42,737 nucleotides of DNA from Trichothermofontia sp037445115 (GTDB taxonomy: Bacteria; Cyanobacteriota; Cyanobacteriia; B231), in NCBI GenBank assembly GCA_037445115.1, contig JBBILC010000025.1:1-42737 (forward strand), written 5' to 3'. Under the pieces are notes generated by a model. The model saw only the letters and a list, made by a program, of their open reading frames with translations. It made no database searches and had not been told where the DNA came from. Each line of letters opens with the position of its first letter. Positions within the stretch are counted from its first letter, which is position 1. Below, piece by piece: positions 1-7,816 of this stretch. A program made the position numbers and the translations under genes.

Positions 1-1640
1 ACACGATTAGAGGCTATTTTTTAACACATTTCCTATCATTCAACACTTCTGATAGTAAAGCTATTGAATTCTATCGTCAATCTTTAGCCATTGCGAGAGA
101 AATTGGCGATCAAGAACTTGAAATATTATCGCTCGCTAGTTTGGGAATCGCTCACGATGAATTAGGCCAGTATAGTAAGGCTGTCGAACTCTATCGGACA
201 GCTTTAATGATTACGCAGAGTATTGAAATGCGAGGACTTGAAGGAAGCTTACTCTGTAATCTTGGGATAGTCTATGAAAACCTAGGAGAGAATGATAAAG
301 TTCTTGATCTGTATCAGCAATCTTTAGTTATTTTTCAAGAGACTGGTGAATTGGCAGATGCAGCAATCTCACTCGGTAACATTGCTGCCTTTCTCAAAGA
401 CAAAGAACCCGATACTGCTATTATCTTCTACAAACAAGCTGTCAACATCTACGAATCAATCCGCCAAGATCTTCGCTCTCTCCCCAGAGAACTACAACAG
501 TCCTATACCGAAACCGAAACCGTTGCCGACACCTATCGCGCCCTCGCCGATCTCCTCCTCAAACAAGATCGCGTTCTCGAAGCCCAGCGCGTCCTCGACC
601 TCCTCAAAGTCCAGGAACTCGAAGACTACCTCCAAGACGTGCGCGGCAACGCCCAAACCGAACAAGGCATCGAACTCCTCCCCAGCGAACAACAAATCAT
701 CGATCGCTACACCGCCCTGCAACAACCCATCCTCACCATCAGCGCCGAACTCACCCCCCTGCGCCGCATCCCCGAAGCCGATCGCACCCCCGCCCAACAG
801 CAACGCATCACCCAACTCAGCCAACAAGAAACCACCGCCTTCGCCCAACTCACCGCCTTCCTCGACTCCCCCGAAGTCGCCGCCCTCACCGCCCAACTCC
901 ACCGCGCCGCCGCCAGCCAAAGCCTGAACCTGGTCACGGCCCAAGACCTCCAGGAAACCCTGCAAAAAATCCCCAACGCCGTGCTCCTGTATCCATTGGT
1001 TTTAGACGATCGCCTCGAACTCGTCCTCACCCGTCCCGGCCTTCCCCCCACCCGCTATACCGTCAACGTCAAACGAGAAGAATTAAATCGGGCCATTGTG
1101 GACTTTCGACTCGCAATCATTGAGCAACGGTTAAGCGACGCTCAAACCCTAGGCCAACAACTCTATAACTGGCTCATCAACCCCCTCGAATCCGACCTCA
1201 AACAGTCCCAAATCCAAACCATCATTTACGCCCCCGACGGCCAACTACGCTACATCCCCTTAGCGGCTCTTTACGACGGTCAAAAATGGCTCATCGAAAC
1301 CTATCAAGTTAACAACATCACCGCCGTCAGCCTCACCAACCCCAGATTTTGGCCGGAGCCTTTGTCAACGGTAACTACGACGGCTGGACAGGATTACCCT
1401 TCGCGGGCATTGAAGTTGAAAGGATTGCCCACACCTTTGCGAACACCACTAAACTCCTCGATCGCGCCTTCAACCCCAACGCCACCCTCCCCCAAATACC
1501 CAACAGCAACATCGTCCACCTGGCAACCCATGCCAGCTTCAGCACAGGCCGACCAGAGGCGTCCTTTATCCTCTTTGGTAATGGCGATCGTGTCCTCCTA
1601 CCCCAACTCAAAGAATGGCCCCTACAAAACATTGATTTAG
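1..1640 (+). CDS. TPR-CHAT protein, N-terminal part; partial at left edge and frameshifted
   Basis: The frame is open to the left edge, so the true start lies outside the window. The first ~150 codons are tetratricopeptide repeats of the kinesin-light-chain type (SKAIEFYRQSLAIA, then SKAVELYRTALMI, then DKVLDLYQQSLVIF). A helical linker and the first half of a CHAT (caspase-like) domain follow, up to about nt 1337 (NNITAVSLT). After that the frame leaves the family and reads non-homologous sequence to the stop at 1640. The rest of the CHAT domain, with both catalytic residues, is in the next frame from about 1340. TPR-CHAT proteins are common in filamentous cyanobacteria and are thought to be proteases or scaffolds of stress or conflict systems. 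This copy is probably a pseudogene unless the shift is a sequencing error. Confidence in family is high; confidence in function is low. Confidence 0.8.
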   Translation, partial: TIRGYFLTHFLSFNTSDSKAIEFYRQSLAIAREIGDQELEILSLASLGIAHDELGQYSKAVELYRTALMITQSIEMRGLEGSLLCNLGIVYENLGENDKVLDLYQQSLVIFQETGELADAAISLGNIAAFLKDKEPDTAIIFYKQAVNIYESIRQDLRSLPRELQQSYTETETVADTYRALADLLLKQDRVLEAQRVLDLLKVQELEDYLQDVRGNAQTEQGIELLPSEQQIIDRYTALQQPILTISAELTPLRRIPEADRTPAQQQRITQLSQQETTAFAQLTAFLDSPEVAALTAQLHRAAASQSLNLVTAQDLQETLQKIPNAVLLYPLVLDDRLELVLTRPGLPPTRYTVNVKREELNRAIVDFRLAIIEQRLSDAQTLGQQLYNWLINPLESDLKQSQIQTIIYAPDGQLRYIPLAALYDGQKWLIETYQVNNITAVSLTNPRFWPEPLSTVTTTAGQDYPSRALKLKGLPTPLRTPLNSSIAPSTPTPPSPKYPTATSSTWQPMPASAQADQRRPLSSLVMAIVSSYPNSKNGPYKTLI

Positions 1641-1936
1641 TCGTCATGAGCGCCTGTGAAACCGCCAAAGGGGGAATAGCCGGAAACGGTGAAGAAGTCC
1701 TCGGCCTCGGCTACCAAGTCCAACGCGCCGGAGCCAAAGCCGTCATCGCCACCCTCTGGGCCGTCAGCGACGAAGGCACCAGTCAACTCATGCAAGCCTT
1801 CTATCAACACCTCAAACAAGGCCAAACCCGCGCCGCAGCCATCCAATCCGCCCAACTCGACCTCATCCGCAGCAACTACCAAGACGGCAATCCCTACTTC
1901 TGGTCCCCTTTTATCTTGATTGGCAACGGCTGGTAG
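1349..1936 (+). CDS. CHAT domain, catalytic C-terminal half, separated by frameshift
   Basis: This frame continues the CHAT domain of the preceding entry. Homology begins upstream of the nominal TTG, at about nt 1340, reading PQILAGAFV, a typical CHAT core strand. The catalytic pair is intact: His in HLATHAS (codon at 1529) and Cys in MSACETA (codon at 1655). The C-terminal WSPFILIGNGW is a normal CHAT ending. The stretch between SLT in one frame and PQILAGA in the other is shorter than usual, so a small out-of-frame deletion near 1338-1346 is the simplest cause. It has no convincing start or ribosome binding site of its own, so it should be read as the 3' part of one broken gene. Confidence 0.8.
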   Translation: MAGAFVNGNYDGWTGLPFAGIEVERIAHTFANTTKLLDRAFNPNATLPQIPNSNIVHLATHASFSTGRPEASFILFGNGDRVLLPQLKEWPLQNIDLVVMSACETAKGGIAGNGEEVLGLGYQVQRAGAKAVIATLWAVSDEGTSQLMQAFYQHLKQGQTRAAAIQSAQLDLIRSNYQDGNPYFWSPFILIGNGW

Positions 1937-1949
1937 GGGCGATCGCCCA

Positions 1950-2264
1950 TCACTCTTCAATAATCCACTCAGAAGCCCGATCGCCCAAATCCAGGGGAAT
2001 ACTCACTGCCTTACCCAGGCGCGGTTTTTCACGGGTTTGCTGGATATAGGTCACCACCTGCGCCACACTGCCCCAGGCTTGCAGATAACTGGCGATCGCG
2101 TTCAAGTGGGCTAAATAGTCCGCCTCACTGAGGGGGAACGACGCCTGCTCCAGGTAGCGCCACATCACCAGCACAAAAATCTTCCCCTGGGTCCGCCGCA
2201 GTCGAATGTCGTAGGAATACCCCCACTTCTGCAATAACAACTGGCGTAAATTTTCTCCAGTCAT
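1950..2264 (-). CDS. DUF3067 family protein
   Basis: A 104-residue protein of the DUF3067 family, conserved in cyanobacteria and plastids. It begins MTGENLRQLLLQKWGYSYD, includes the family block RRTQGKIF...MWRYLEQASFPLSE and ends RPRLGKAVSIPLDL-like (here KPRLGKAVSIPLDL) ...ASEWIIEE. The frame stays open 20 codons upstream, but the ATG at 2264 matches where the family normally begins. It is convergent with the CHAT gene (14-bp gap) and divergent from petC. There is no signal peptide or membrane segment. The biochemical role is unknown. Confidence 0.85.
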   Translation of the reverse strand: MTGENLRQLLLQKWGYSYDIRLRRTQGKIFVLVMWRYLEQASFPLSEADYLAHLNAIASYLQAWGSVAQVVTYIQQTREKPRLGKAVSIPLDLGDRASEWIIEE

Positions 2265-2418
2265 GGGATGCACCTTCCCCCTCCAGCAAATACCCAACCG
2301 CAGTACCGGGCACCAAACTCCCAACTGTACCTCCAGCAGCCTCCGTCCTCTATCCTCTGCCCTCTACCCTCTGTCTTGCACCGTGGACTAGCCCCCCGAC
2401 CATCCCCCCAGCAGAGTA

Positions 2419-2436
2419 TTTACATTTTGTTACACA
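2419..2436 (+). promoter_or_regulatory. HLR1-like RpaB binding site upstream of petC
   Basis: The sequence TTTACATT-TT-GTTACACA fits the published HLR1 consensus of two (G/T)TTACA(T/A)(T/A) octamers spaced by two bases, with one mismatch (C in the second octamer). HLR1 is bound by RpaB, which is encoded in this window at 7085. The site lies 41 bases upstream of the probable -10 element, a position usually linked to activation by RpaB. Binding is inferred, not shown. Confidence 0.6.
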
Positions 2437-2473
2437 ATCATCGGGGGGACACAAGTTTAGGGTTTCCCCTAGA

Positions 2474-2482
2474 TGTGATAAT
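2474..2482 (+). promoter_or_regulatory. petC: Probable extended -10 of the petC promoter
   Basis: TG-T-GATAAT forms an extended -10 hexamer (GATAAT at 2477-2482) about 112 bp upstream of the petC ATG. No good -35 hexamer lies at the right distance, which fits an activator-dependent promoter with the HLR1 site upstream. The transcript leader would be about 105 bases. Confidence 0.4.
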
Positions 2483-2593
2483 ACGATGAGAAAACTGTAA
2501 AGTTCTGTCTCAAAAGCGGTGCAACGCAATCTTTTGCGGAGTCCTGCCCTGATCCATACCAAATACACCTGTCTAGTTTCCGAGAGCTTGCTC

Positions 2594-3133
2594 ATGACTC
2601 AACTTGCTGGAACGCCAGATGTGCCCAATATGGGGCGTCGCCAATTCATGAACCTTCTGACCTTTGGGACCGCTACTGGGGTCGCATTGGGTGCCCTGTA
2701 TCCCGTGGTTAAATTCTTTATCCCCCCTGCTGCTGGTGGTACGGGTGGTGGGGTGATTGCCAAGGATGAAGTGGGTAATGATGTCGTCGTTAGTCAATTT
2801 GTCGCTGCCCACAAAGCAGGCGATCGCACCCTGGTGCAGGGTCTCAAGGGCGATCCGACCTATATGGTGATTACTGAAGACAAGTCACTAGCCTCCTATG
2901 GTTTGAACGCGATTTGTACCCACCTGGGTTGTGTTGTGCCCTGGAATGCTAGCCAGAACAAGTTTATCTGCCCCTGCCACGGCTCCCAGTACAACAGCGA
3001 GGGGAAGGTCGTTCGGGGGCCAGCGCCGCTCTCCTTAGCCCTAGTCCACACCGAGGTCGTGGACGATCGTATTTCGATCACGCCTTGGAAGGAAACCGAC
3101 TTCCGCACGGGTGAACAGCCCTGGTGGAGCTAG
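2594..3133 (+). CDS. petC: Cytochrome b6f complex Rieske iron-sulfur subunit
   Basis: PetC carries the 2Fe-2S cluster that takes electrons from plastoquinol and passes them to cytochrome f at the lumenal side of the thylakoid. The 179 residues show a twin-arginine start (GRRQFMN, 14-20), one membrane anchor (about 21-43), a glycine-rich hinge (AAGGTGGG, 46-53) and the two cluster boxes CTHLGC (108-113) and CPCHGS (126-131). The length is typical. The frame continues 25 codons upstream, but the ATG at 2594 gives the family N-terminus MTQLAGTPDVPNMGRRQF. petA follows after 92 bp on the same strand, the usual petCA operon. Confidence 0.97.
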   Translation: MTQLAGTPDVPNMGRRQFMNLLTFGTATGVALGALYPVVKFFIPPAAGGTGGGVIAKDEVGNDVVVSQFVAAHKAGDRTLVQGLKGDPTYMVITEDKSLASYGLNAICTHLGCVVPWNASQNKFICPCHGSQYNSEGKVVRGPAPLSLALVHTEVVDDRISITPWKETDFRTGEQPWWS

Positions 3134-3225
3134 TCCCACGGCTACGGGGCTGATGCGCTCGGCAGATACAGCATTCTCTTCAGATTTCTTCATAACACTC
3201 TTCACGACAAGCGTTTGCAAAGCTA

Positions 3226-4215
3226 ATGAGGAACCCTAATTTCTTATTGATGACTGTCCAAGGTTGCCGCCAGATCTGGTTGCGCGGGCTGTTGATCGCG
3301 ATCGCGACCCTATCCCTTTGGACCCTGGCGGATGTGTTCCAGCCCCAAACGGCTGCCGCCTATCCCTTCTATGCCCAGCAGGGGTATAGCAGTCCCCGTG
3401 AAGCCACCGGGCGGATCGTCTGCGCCAACTGCCACCTCGCCAGCAAGCCTACCGAGATTGAGGTCCCCCACTCAGTCCTGCCGGATACGGTGTTTAAGGC
3501 TGTGGTTAAGGTCCCCTACGACAAGGATGCCCGTCAGGTCTACGGTGACGGCAGTACAGGACCTCTAAATGTTGGGGCGGTGTTGATGCTACCGGAAGGG
3601 TTCAAGATTGCCCCACCCGATCGCATTCCGGAGGAGCTTCAGGAGGAAGTGGGCAACCTCTACTTCCAGCCCTACAGCGAAGAGCAAGACAATATTGTTC
3701 TGGTAGGGCCAATTCCTGGGGATGAGTACCAGGAAATTGTGTTCCCAGTCCTCTCGCCCGATCCCAGCACGGACAAGTCCATTCACTTTGGCAAGTACTC
3801 GATCCACGTTGGCGGTAACCGGGGCCGTGGTCAGTTGTATCCTACTGGCGAAAAGACTAACAACAATGTCTTTACGGCGACGGCAGCCGGGACAGTGACG
3901 GAAGTGCAGCCGCTGGATGGCGGCGGCTACCAGGTGACGATCCAGCCCGATGCCGGGGATGCAGTGGTGGAAGCGATTCCAGCCGGTCCCGAATTGATTG
4001 TTTCCGTGGGCCAAACGGTCACAGCGGGTGAAGCCCTGACGAATAACCCGAATGTGGGAGGCTTCGGTCAGCATGATACGGAAATCGTGCTCCAGAGTGC
4101 TGCTCGGATTCAGGGGTTAATGGTCTTCATCGCCGGTATCATTCTCACCCAGATCTTCCTGGTGCTGAAGAAGAAGCAAATTGAGAAGGTCCAAGCGGCT
4201 GAGATGAATTTCTAA
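3226..4215 (+). CDS. petA: Cytochrome f
   Basis: Cytochrome f is the c-type cytochrome of the b6f complex that reduces plastocyanin or cytochrome c6. The 329 residues begin with a Sec signal ending AAA before YPFYAQ; Tyr46, the mature N-terminus, is the unusual axial heme ligand. The heme site CANCH is at 66-70. A small beta domain with a biotin-lipoyl-like fold lies around 225-275, and a C-terminal membrane helix is followed by the basic tail KKKQIEKVQAAEMNF. An ATG eight codons downstream (3250) is an alternative start. It is probably cotranscribed with petC and ends at a strong terminator. Confidence 0.97.
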   Translation: MRNPNFLLMTVQGCRQIWLRGLLIAIATLSLWTLADVFQPQTAAAYPFYAQQGYSSPREATGRIVCANCHLASKPTEIEVPHSVLPDTVFKAVVKVPYDKDARQVYGDGSTGPLNVGAVLMLPEGFKIAPPDRIPEELQEEVGNLYFQPYSEEQDNIVLVGPIPGDEYQEIVFPVLSPDPSTDKSIHFGKYSIHVGGNRGRGQLYPTGEKTNNNVFTATAAGTVTEVQPLDGGGYQVTIQPDAGDAVVEAIPAGPELIVSVGQTVTAGEALTNNPNVGGFGQHDTEIVLQSAARIQGLMVFIAGIILTQIFLVLKKKQIEKVQAAEMNF

Positions 4216-4223
4216 GAATGTGT

Positions 4224-4283
4224 GAGGCTAATCAATTAGCCTCATCAAGTGAAAAAGGTGGAGTGCTCAGCGCCCCACCTTTT
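4224..4283 (+). terminator. Double hairpin terminator of the petCA operon
   Basis: Two inverted repeats follow the petA stop. The first (4224-4232 with 4235-4243) pairs GAGGCTAAT with ATTAGCCTC. The second (4253-4261 with 4275-4283) pairs AAAAGGTGG with CCACCTTTT and ends in a T run, the classic intrinsic terminator form. Confidence 0.8.
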
Positions 4284-4394
4284 CTATTGGAATTGATGAC
4301 TTTCGGACTGTTTCGGACCCTAGTCTCGGACTCTACTTTTTCGGACTGCGTTGTCAGCATAATTAGCCTTTAATGCTACGCTAACCTACCCATG

Positions 4395-4802
4395 TTAACG
4401 TCCCAGGCCATTATCTTCGATCCACTGCACCACTTCCGCTTCAGAGTCCGTATAGAGCGCCTTGCCCGTTTGGGGATCGTGGGCTTGCCACCACACTTCA
4501 CCTGCATCGGTCACCCAACGATCGACGGACAATTGGGTACTCTGGACGATCGCGGTTTTCAGATCCGACCAAAGGCGTTGCCCGATCGCTAACAGGGAGG
4601 GATGGGGGGTACGCACCAGCGTCGGTAGCCGGTATTGGCGCTGTAGTTCCTGCCGCTCTTGTTCCAACTGGGCCACTAAACCAAAATTCTGGTTAGCACG
4701 GGCCACTTCCAGCCGGTGGGTCAGGGATGCCGCAATGTTATCCAGATGTTTTTGCGTGATTTCGATATTAGGTGTGGTTGATGCGTAAAAAGCGTGAGCC
4801 AT
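4395..4802 (-). CDS. Conserved cyanobacterial hypothetical protein
   Basis: A 135-residue soluble protein beginning MAHAFYASTTPNIEITQKHL. The N-terminal half is a predicted helical hairpin (HLDNIAASLTHRLEVARA and QLEQERQELQRQ). The C-terminal part, VTDAGEVWWQAHDPQTGKALYTDS followed by VVQWIEDNGLGR, is the most conserved-looking portion. I recognise it as a cyanobacterial family without a known function. The ATG at 4802 is preferred to one four codons upstream because it gives the usual MAHAF start. It is convergent with petA and downstream of radA, separated from radA by the repeat array. Confidence 0.75.
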   Translation of the reverse strand: MAHAFYASTTPNIEITQKHLDNIAASLTHRLEVARANQNFGLVAQLEQERQELQRQYRLPTLVRTPHPSLLAIGQRLWSDLKTAIVQSTQLSVDRWVTDAGEVWWQAHDPQTGKALYTDSEAEVVQWIEDNGLGR

Positions 4803-4898
4803 AGGACAAAACACTTATCTAATAGGGCCATGCAGCCACGGCACTGAACATCATAATTCTAGCACTAGAATTGTATTGTCTGTTACGAAAATTATTAA

Positions 4899-5288
4899 TT
4901 GCGATCGTGGGGCAGGCGATGTCGTGGGTAGGCAGTCCCGGAGCATGGNNNNNNNNNNNNNNNNNNNNNNNNNNNNNNNNNNNNNNNNNNNNNNNNNNNN
5001 NNNNNNNNNNNNNNNNNNNNNNNNNNNNNNNNNNNNNNNNNNNNNNNNGGGGCAGACAGTCCGAACGTTGCTGTTTGTAGTTGGGGCTTTAGCCCCTGCC
5101 AACTAAAGTCGTCACTACGAACATTGCCAATCAGGTTTCTGATTGACTGCGATCGCGGGGCAGGCGATGTCGTGGGTAGGCAGTCCCGGAGCATGGGGGG
5201 CAGACAGTCCGAACGTTGCTGTTTGTAGTTGGGGCTTTAGCCCCTGCCAACCAAAGTCGTCACTACGAACATTGCCAATCAGGTTTCT
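4899..5288. repeat. 148-bp tandem repeat array containing a scaffold gap
   Basis: The unit is seen complete at 5049-5196; a second copy starts at 5197 and runs about 91 bases into the radA 3' end. A partial copy at 4899-4948 precedes the run of Ns. The bases before the gap (ending GCATGG) and after it (starting GGGGCAG) are contiguous in the complete copy at 5196/5197. Each unit contains the hairpin GGGGCTTTAGCCCC and the TIR-bearing element also seen at 20834-20893. The sequence between 4803 and 4898 shows only a small hairpin (AATTCTAGCACTAGAATT, 4855-4872). Confidence 0.85.
4949..5048. other. Assembly gap of 100 N
   Basis: Exactly 100 Ns, a conventional scaffold gap of unknown real length. 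It lies inside the 148-bp tandem repeat, so the array probably collapsed during assembly and the number of units is unknown. Any reading frame across it is meaningless. Confidence 0.98.
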
Positions 5289-6838
5289 GGACGATTCTGG
5301 GAGGGCATAAAGGCGGTGGCGATCGCATCCAGTACCCGACTCACGGGCATAATCTCCATTGCTAGACCCGTGGGGATTTGCCCCTTGGGCACGATCGCCC
5401 GCTTAAAGCCTAATTTTGCGGCTTCCTTGAGACGCATCTCCAATTGGGAAACGGGCCGGACCTGCCCCCCCAAGCCGACTTCCCCAATGATCACTGTATC
5501 CGGGTCCACAATGCGATCGCGAAAACTGGCCGCCACGGCGATCGCAACCCCTAAATCCGCTGCCGGTTCCGCCACATTCAGCCCCCCGGACGCAGCCACG
5601 TAAGCATCCAGCTTCGACAGGGGAATCCCTACCCGCTTCTCTAATACGGCAAGAATTTGGAGCAGACGATTGAATTCAATCCCCGTTGTCGATCGCCGAG
5701 GAGAACTGTAGCTGGTGGGACTGACCAGGGCTTGGAGTTCGACGACCAGAGGTCGGGTACCTTCGCAGGCGACGATCGTGGCGGTGCCAGAGGTGAGTTC
5801 TTCGCGGCTGCCGAGAAAGAGTTCCGACGGGTTGGCCACTTCTTCGAGACCGCGATCGACCATTTCAAAAACCCCCAACTCCTGGGTCGCGCCAAATCGG
5901 TTTTTCACCGATCGCAGGAGCCGATGGCTGGCAAAGCGATCGCCCTCGAAATACAGCACGGTATCAACGAGGTGCTCCAAAACCTTGGGACCCGCGATCG
6001 CCCCTTCCTTGGTGACGTGACCGACGATAAACAGGGCAATGTGATCGCGTTTGGCCAGTTGCATCAGGGCTGAGGTACATTCCCGCACTTGGGCGACGGA
6101 ACCGGGGGCCGAGTTGAGGGCCGCAAAATAGAGAGCCTGGATACTGTCAATAATCGCCACTTTCGGCTTCAGGGATTCGAGTTCCACCAGGATCATTTCG
6201 AGGCTGATTTCGGGCAAGACATAGAGTTGGGCGGGAAGATCGGGGGCGGGGGTCGATCGGGATTTTGGTCGGCGATTACGGGGTGTCGTGGGCGGGTCCA
6301 ATGGGATGGGAGGCGTTGTGTCGAGCGTTAAGGGCGACCCGTCCCTACCGATGTCGGCGGGTTGGGCGATCGCGGTTGTGGGATGGCTGATGGCGAGGCG
6401 TTGCCAGCGGAGTTTGACCTGTTGACCGGATTCTTCGGCACACACGTAGAGGATGGGAAATTGTCGCGCCAGGGTACCTGCCACTTGGAGCAATAGGGTG
6501 GATTTGCCAATGCCAGGATCTCCCCCCAGCAGGATCAAAGAACCAGGGACGATGCCACCCCCCAGGACGCGATCGAGTTCCGTGTACCCAGATGAGACGC
6601 GACTCTGGGGATATTCACTGATCTGATCGAGGGGAACCGCCGCGATCGCCTGGGCCTGTGCCGTGCGTCTTTTAGGTTGGCTGGAGACTAAAGCGAGGGC
6701 CGACCCTGACGGCGAAGCGCTATCAATAACCTGTTCCTGAAGAGAATTCCACTCTTGGCAATCTGGGCAACGACCAAAGTGCTGCCGGAATTCGGCACCG
6801 CATTTAATGCAAACGTACTGGATTCGGGGTTTAGCCAT
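5279..6838 (-). CDS. radA: DNA repair protein RadA
   Basis: RadA (Sms) is a RecA-like ATPase that helps process recombination intermediates and branch migration. The 519 residues start MAKPRIQYVC and show a four-Cys zinc finger (C10, C13, C24, C27), Walker A GGDPGIGKST (105-114), the RadA-specific KNRFG motif (312-316) and a C-terminal Lon-protease-like domain with GEVGLGGQVRPV. A Pro/Thr/Arg-rich insertion of about 50 residues (roughly 152-202) sits inside the ATPase domain and makes the protein longer than typical bacterial RadA (about 455). The last codons and stop overlap the tandem repeat array downstream. It is divergent from rpaB. Confidence 0.95.
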   Translation of the reverse strand: MAKPRIQYVCIKCGAEFRQHFGRCPDCQEWNSLQEQVIDSASPSGSALALVSSQPKRRTAQAQAIAAVPLDQISEYPQSRVSSGYTELDRVLGGGIVPGSLILLGGDPGIGKSTLLLQVAGTLARQFPILYVCAEESGQQVKLRWQRLAISHPTTAIAQPADIGRDGSPLTLDTTPPIPLDPPTTPRNRRPKSRSTPAPDLPAQLYVLPEISLEMILVELESLKPKVAIIDSIQALYFAALNSAPGSVAQVRECTSALMQLAKRDHIALFIVGHVTKEGAIAGPKVLEHLVDTVLYFEGDRFASHRLLRSVKNRFGATQELGVFEMVDRGLEEVANPSELFLGSREELTSGTATIVACEGTRPLVVELQALVSPTSYSSPRRSTTGIEFNRLLQILAVLEKRVGIPLSKLDAYVAASGGLNVAEPAADLGVAIAVAASFRDRIVDPDTVIIGEVGLGGQVRPVSQLEMRLKEAAKLGFKRAIVPKGQIPTGLAMEIMPVSRVLDAIATAFMPSQNRPET

Positions 6839-7068
6839 GTTGCCAAGCCTGCGCTAAGGGAGGGCATTCAACGGAGACGATTCTGTGGATATTTTGCCAA
6901 AAGCAATAAATCTTTAGAAAAGCTTGAAAAGTCCAAGTCATGGGATTTTCAGCCATAATCTACCTTTACAATAGGATACTGGGTTGGGCACGGCCCGGTT
7001 GAATAAAGACGATCCCCACCGGGATCAGCGCCAACCACACGGGAAGACATCGATTTTGCTTAGGAAGA

Positions 7069-7074
7069 AAGGAG
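7069..7074 (+). promoter_or_regulatory. rpaB: Ribosome binding site deciding the TTG start of rpaB
   Basis: AAGGAG ends 10 bases before the TTG at 7085. No ATG lies in frame near the family N-terminus, so this site supports TTG initiation. Upstream, a single HLR1-like octamer TTTACAAT occurs at 6970-6977, but its second half is missing. Confidence 0.65.
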
Positions 7075-7084
7075 TCTAGGGAAA

Positions 7085-7816
7085 TTGGAAAGCCATAAGG
7101 AGAAAATTCTCGTTGTCGATGATGAGGCCAGTATTCGTCGCATTTTGGAAACGCGCCTCTCGATGATTGGCTATGATGTCATCACCGCCGCCGATGGCGA
7201 AGAGGCTCTGGATACCTTTCGCAACGCGGGTCCGGATCTGGTCGTGCTGGATGTGATGATGCCGAAGCTGGATGGCTATGGGGTCTGCCAGGAATTGCGC
7301 AAGGAATCCGATGTACCGATCATTATGCTAACGGCCCTGGGGGATGTGGCCGATCGCATTACGGGGTTGGAGCTAGGGGCCGATGATTATGTGGTCAAGC
7401 CCTTTTCACCTAAGGAGCTAGAGGCTCGGATTCGCTCGGTGCTGCGGCGGGTGGAAAAAACCGGCACGTCGGGCATTCCCAGTTCCGGCGTAATCCATGT
7501 CGGTAATTTGCGCATCGATACCAATAAGCGTCAGGTCTATAAGGGGGACGAGCGCATTCGGCTAACGGGGATGGAGTTCAGTCTGTTGGAGTTGCTGGTG
7601 AGCCGATCGGGGGAAGCCTTTTCGCGATCGGAAATCCTCCAGGAGGTATGGGGCTATACGCCAGAACGCCATGTGGATACGCGGGTGGTGGATGTGCATA
7701 TTTCTCGCCTGCGGGCCAAGTTGGAAGAAGACCCCAGCAATCCGGAACTGATCCTGACGGCACGGGGGACGGGTTACCTGTTCCAGCGCATTATTGAACC
7801 GGGAGAAAATGTCTAA
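7085..7816 (+). CDS. rpaB: Response regulator RpaB (Ycf27), OmpR family
   Basis: RpaB is the essential cyanobacterial OmpR-type regulator that binds HLR1 sites and controls photosynthesis genes in response to high light, in partnership with the kinase NblS. The 243 residues show a receiver domain with the acidic pocket VDDE (11-14), phospho-Asp56 in VVLDVMMP and the VKPFSPKEL switch lysine. A winged-helix DNA-binding domain follows (about 140-238), ending LRAKLEED...LTARGTGYLFQR. The start is TTG, with a good ribosome binding site. The 3' end overlaps the recombinase gene by 8 bases. Its likely target site is present upstream of petC in this window. Confidence 0.95.
   Translation: MESHKEKILVVDDEASIRRILETRLSMIGYDVITAADGEEALDTFRNAGPDLVVLDVMMPKLDGYGVCQELRKESDVPIIMLTALGDVADRITGLELGADDYVVKPFSPKELEARIRSVLRRVEKTGTSGIPSSGVIHVGNLRIDTNKRQVYKGDERIRLTGMEFSLLELLVSRSGEAFSRSEILQEVWGYTPERHVDTRVVDVHISRLRAKLEEDPSNPELILTARGTGYLFQRIIEPGENV

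Larger units (their letters stand above)
2265..2593. other. Regulatory region between the DUF3067 gene and petC
   Basis: This 329-bp stretch has no credible gene. It holds a pyrimidine-rich run with CCTCTAYCCTCT-like repeats (2341-2375), an inverted repeat CCCCCCGA / TCGGGGGG (2392-2399 and 2441-2448), an HLR1-like RpaB site inside that loop and an extended -10 element at 2474-2482. It is the divergent promoter region for petC and possibly the DUF3067 gene. Confidence 0.6.

Noticed and set aside
492..965. Long minus-strand and alternate-frame readings in the CHAT gene
   Set aside because: They are low-complexity mirror images of a C-rich coding strand.
4899..5288. The 148-bp array as a CRISPR array
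   Set aside because: The repeats are long and adjoining, without unique spacers, and there are no cas genes.
6970..6977. An HLR1 site for rpaB autoregulation
   Set aside because: Only one octamer is present; the second half does not match.
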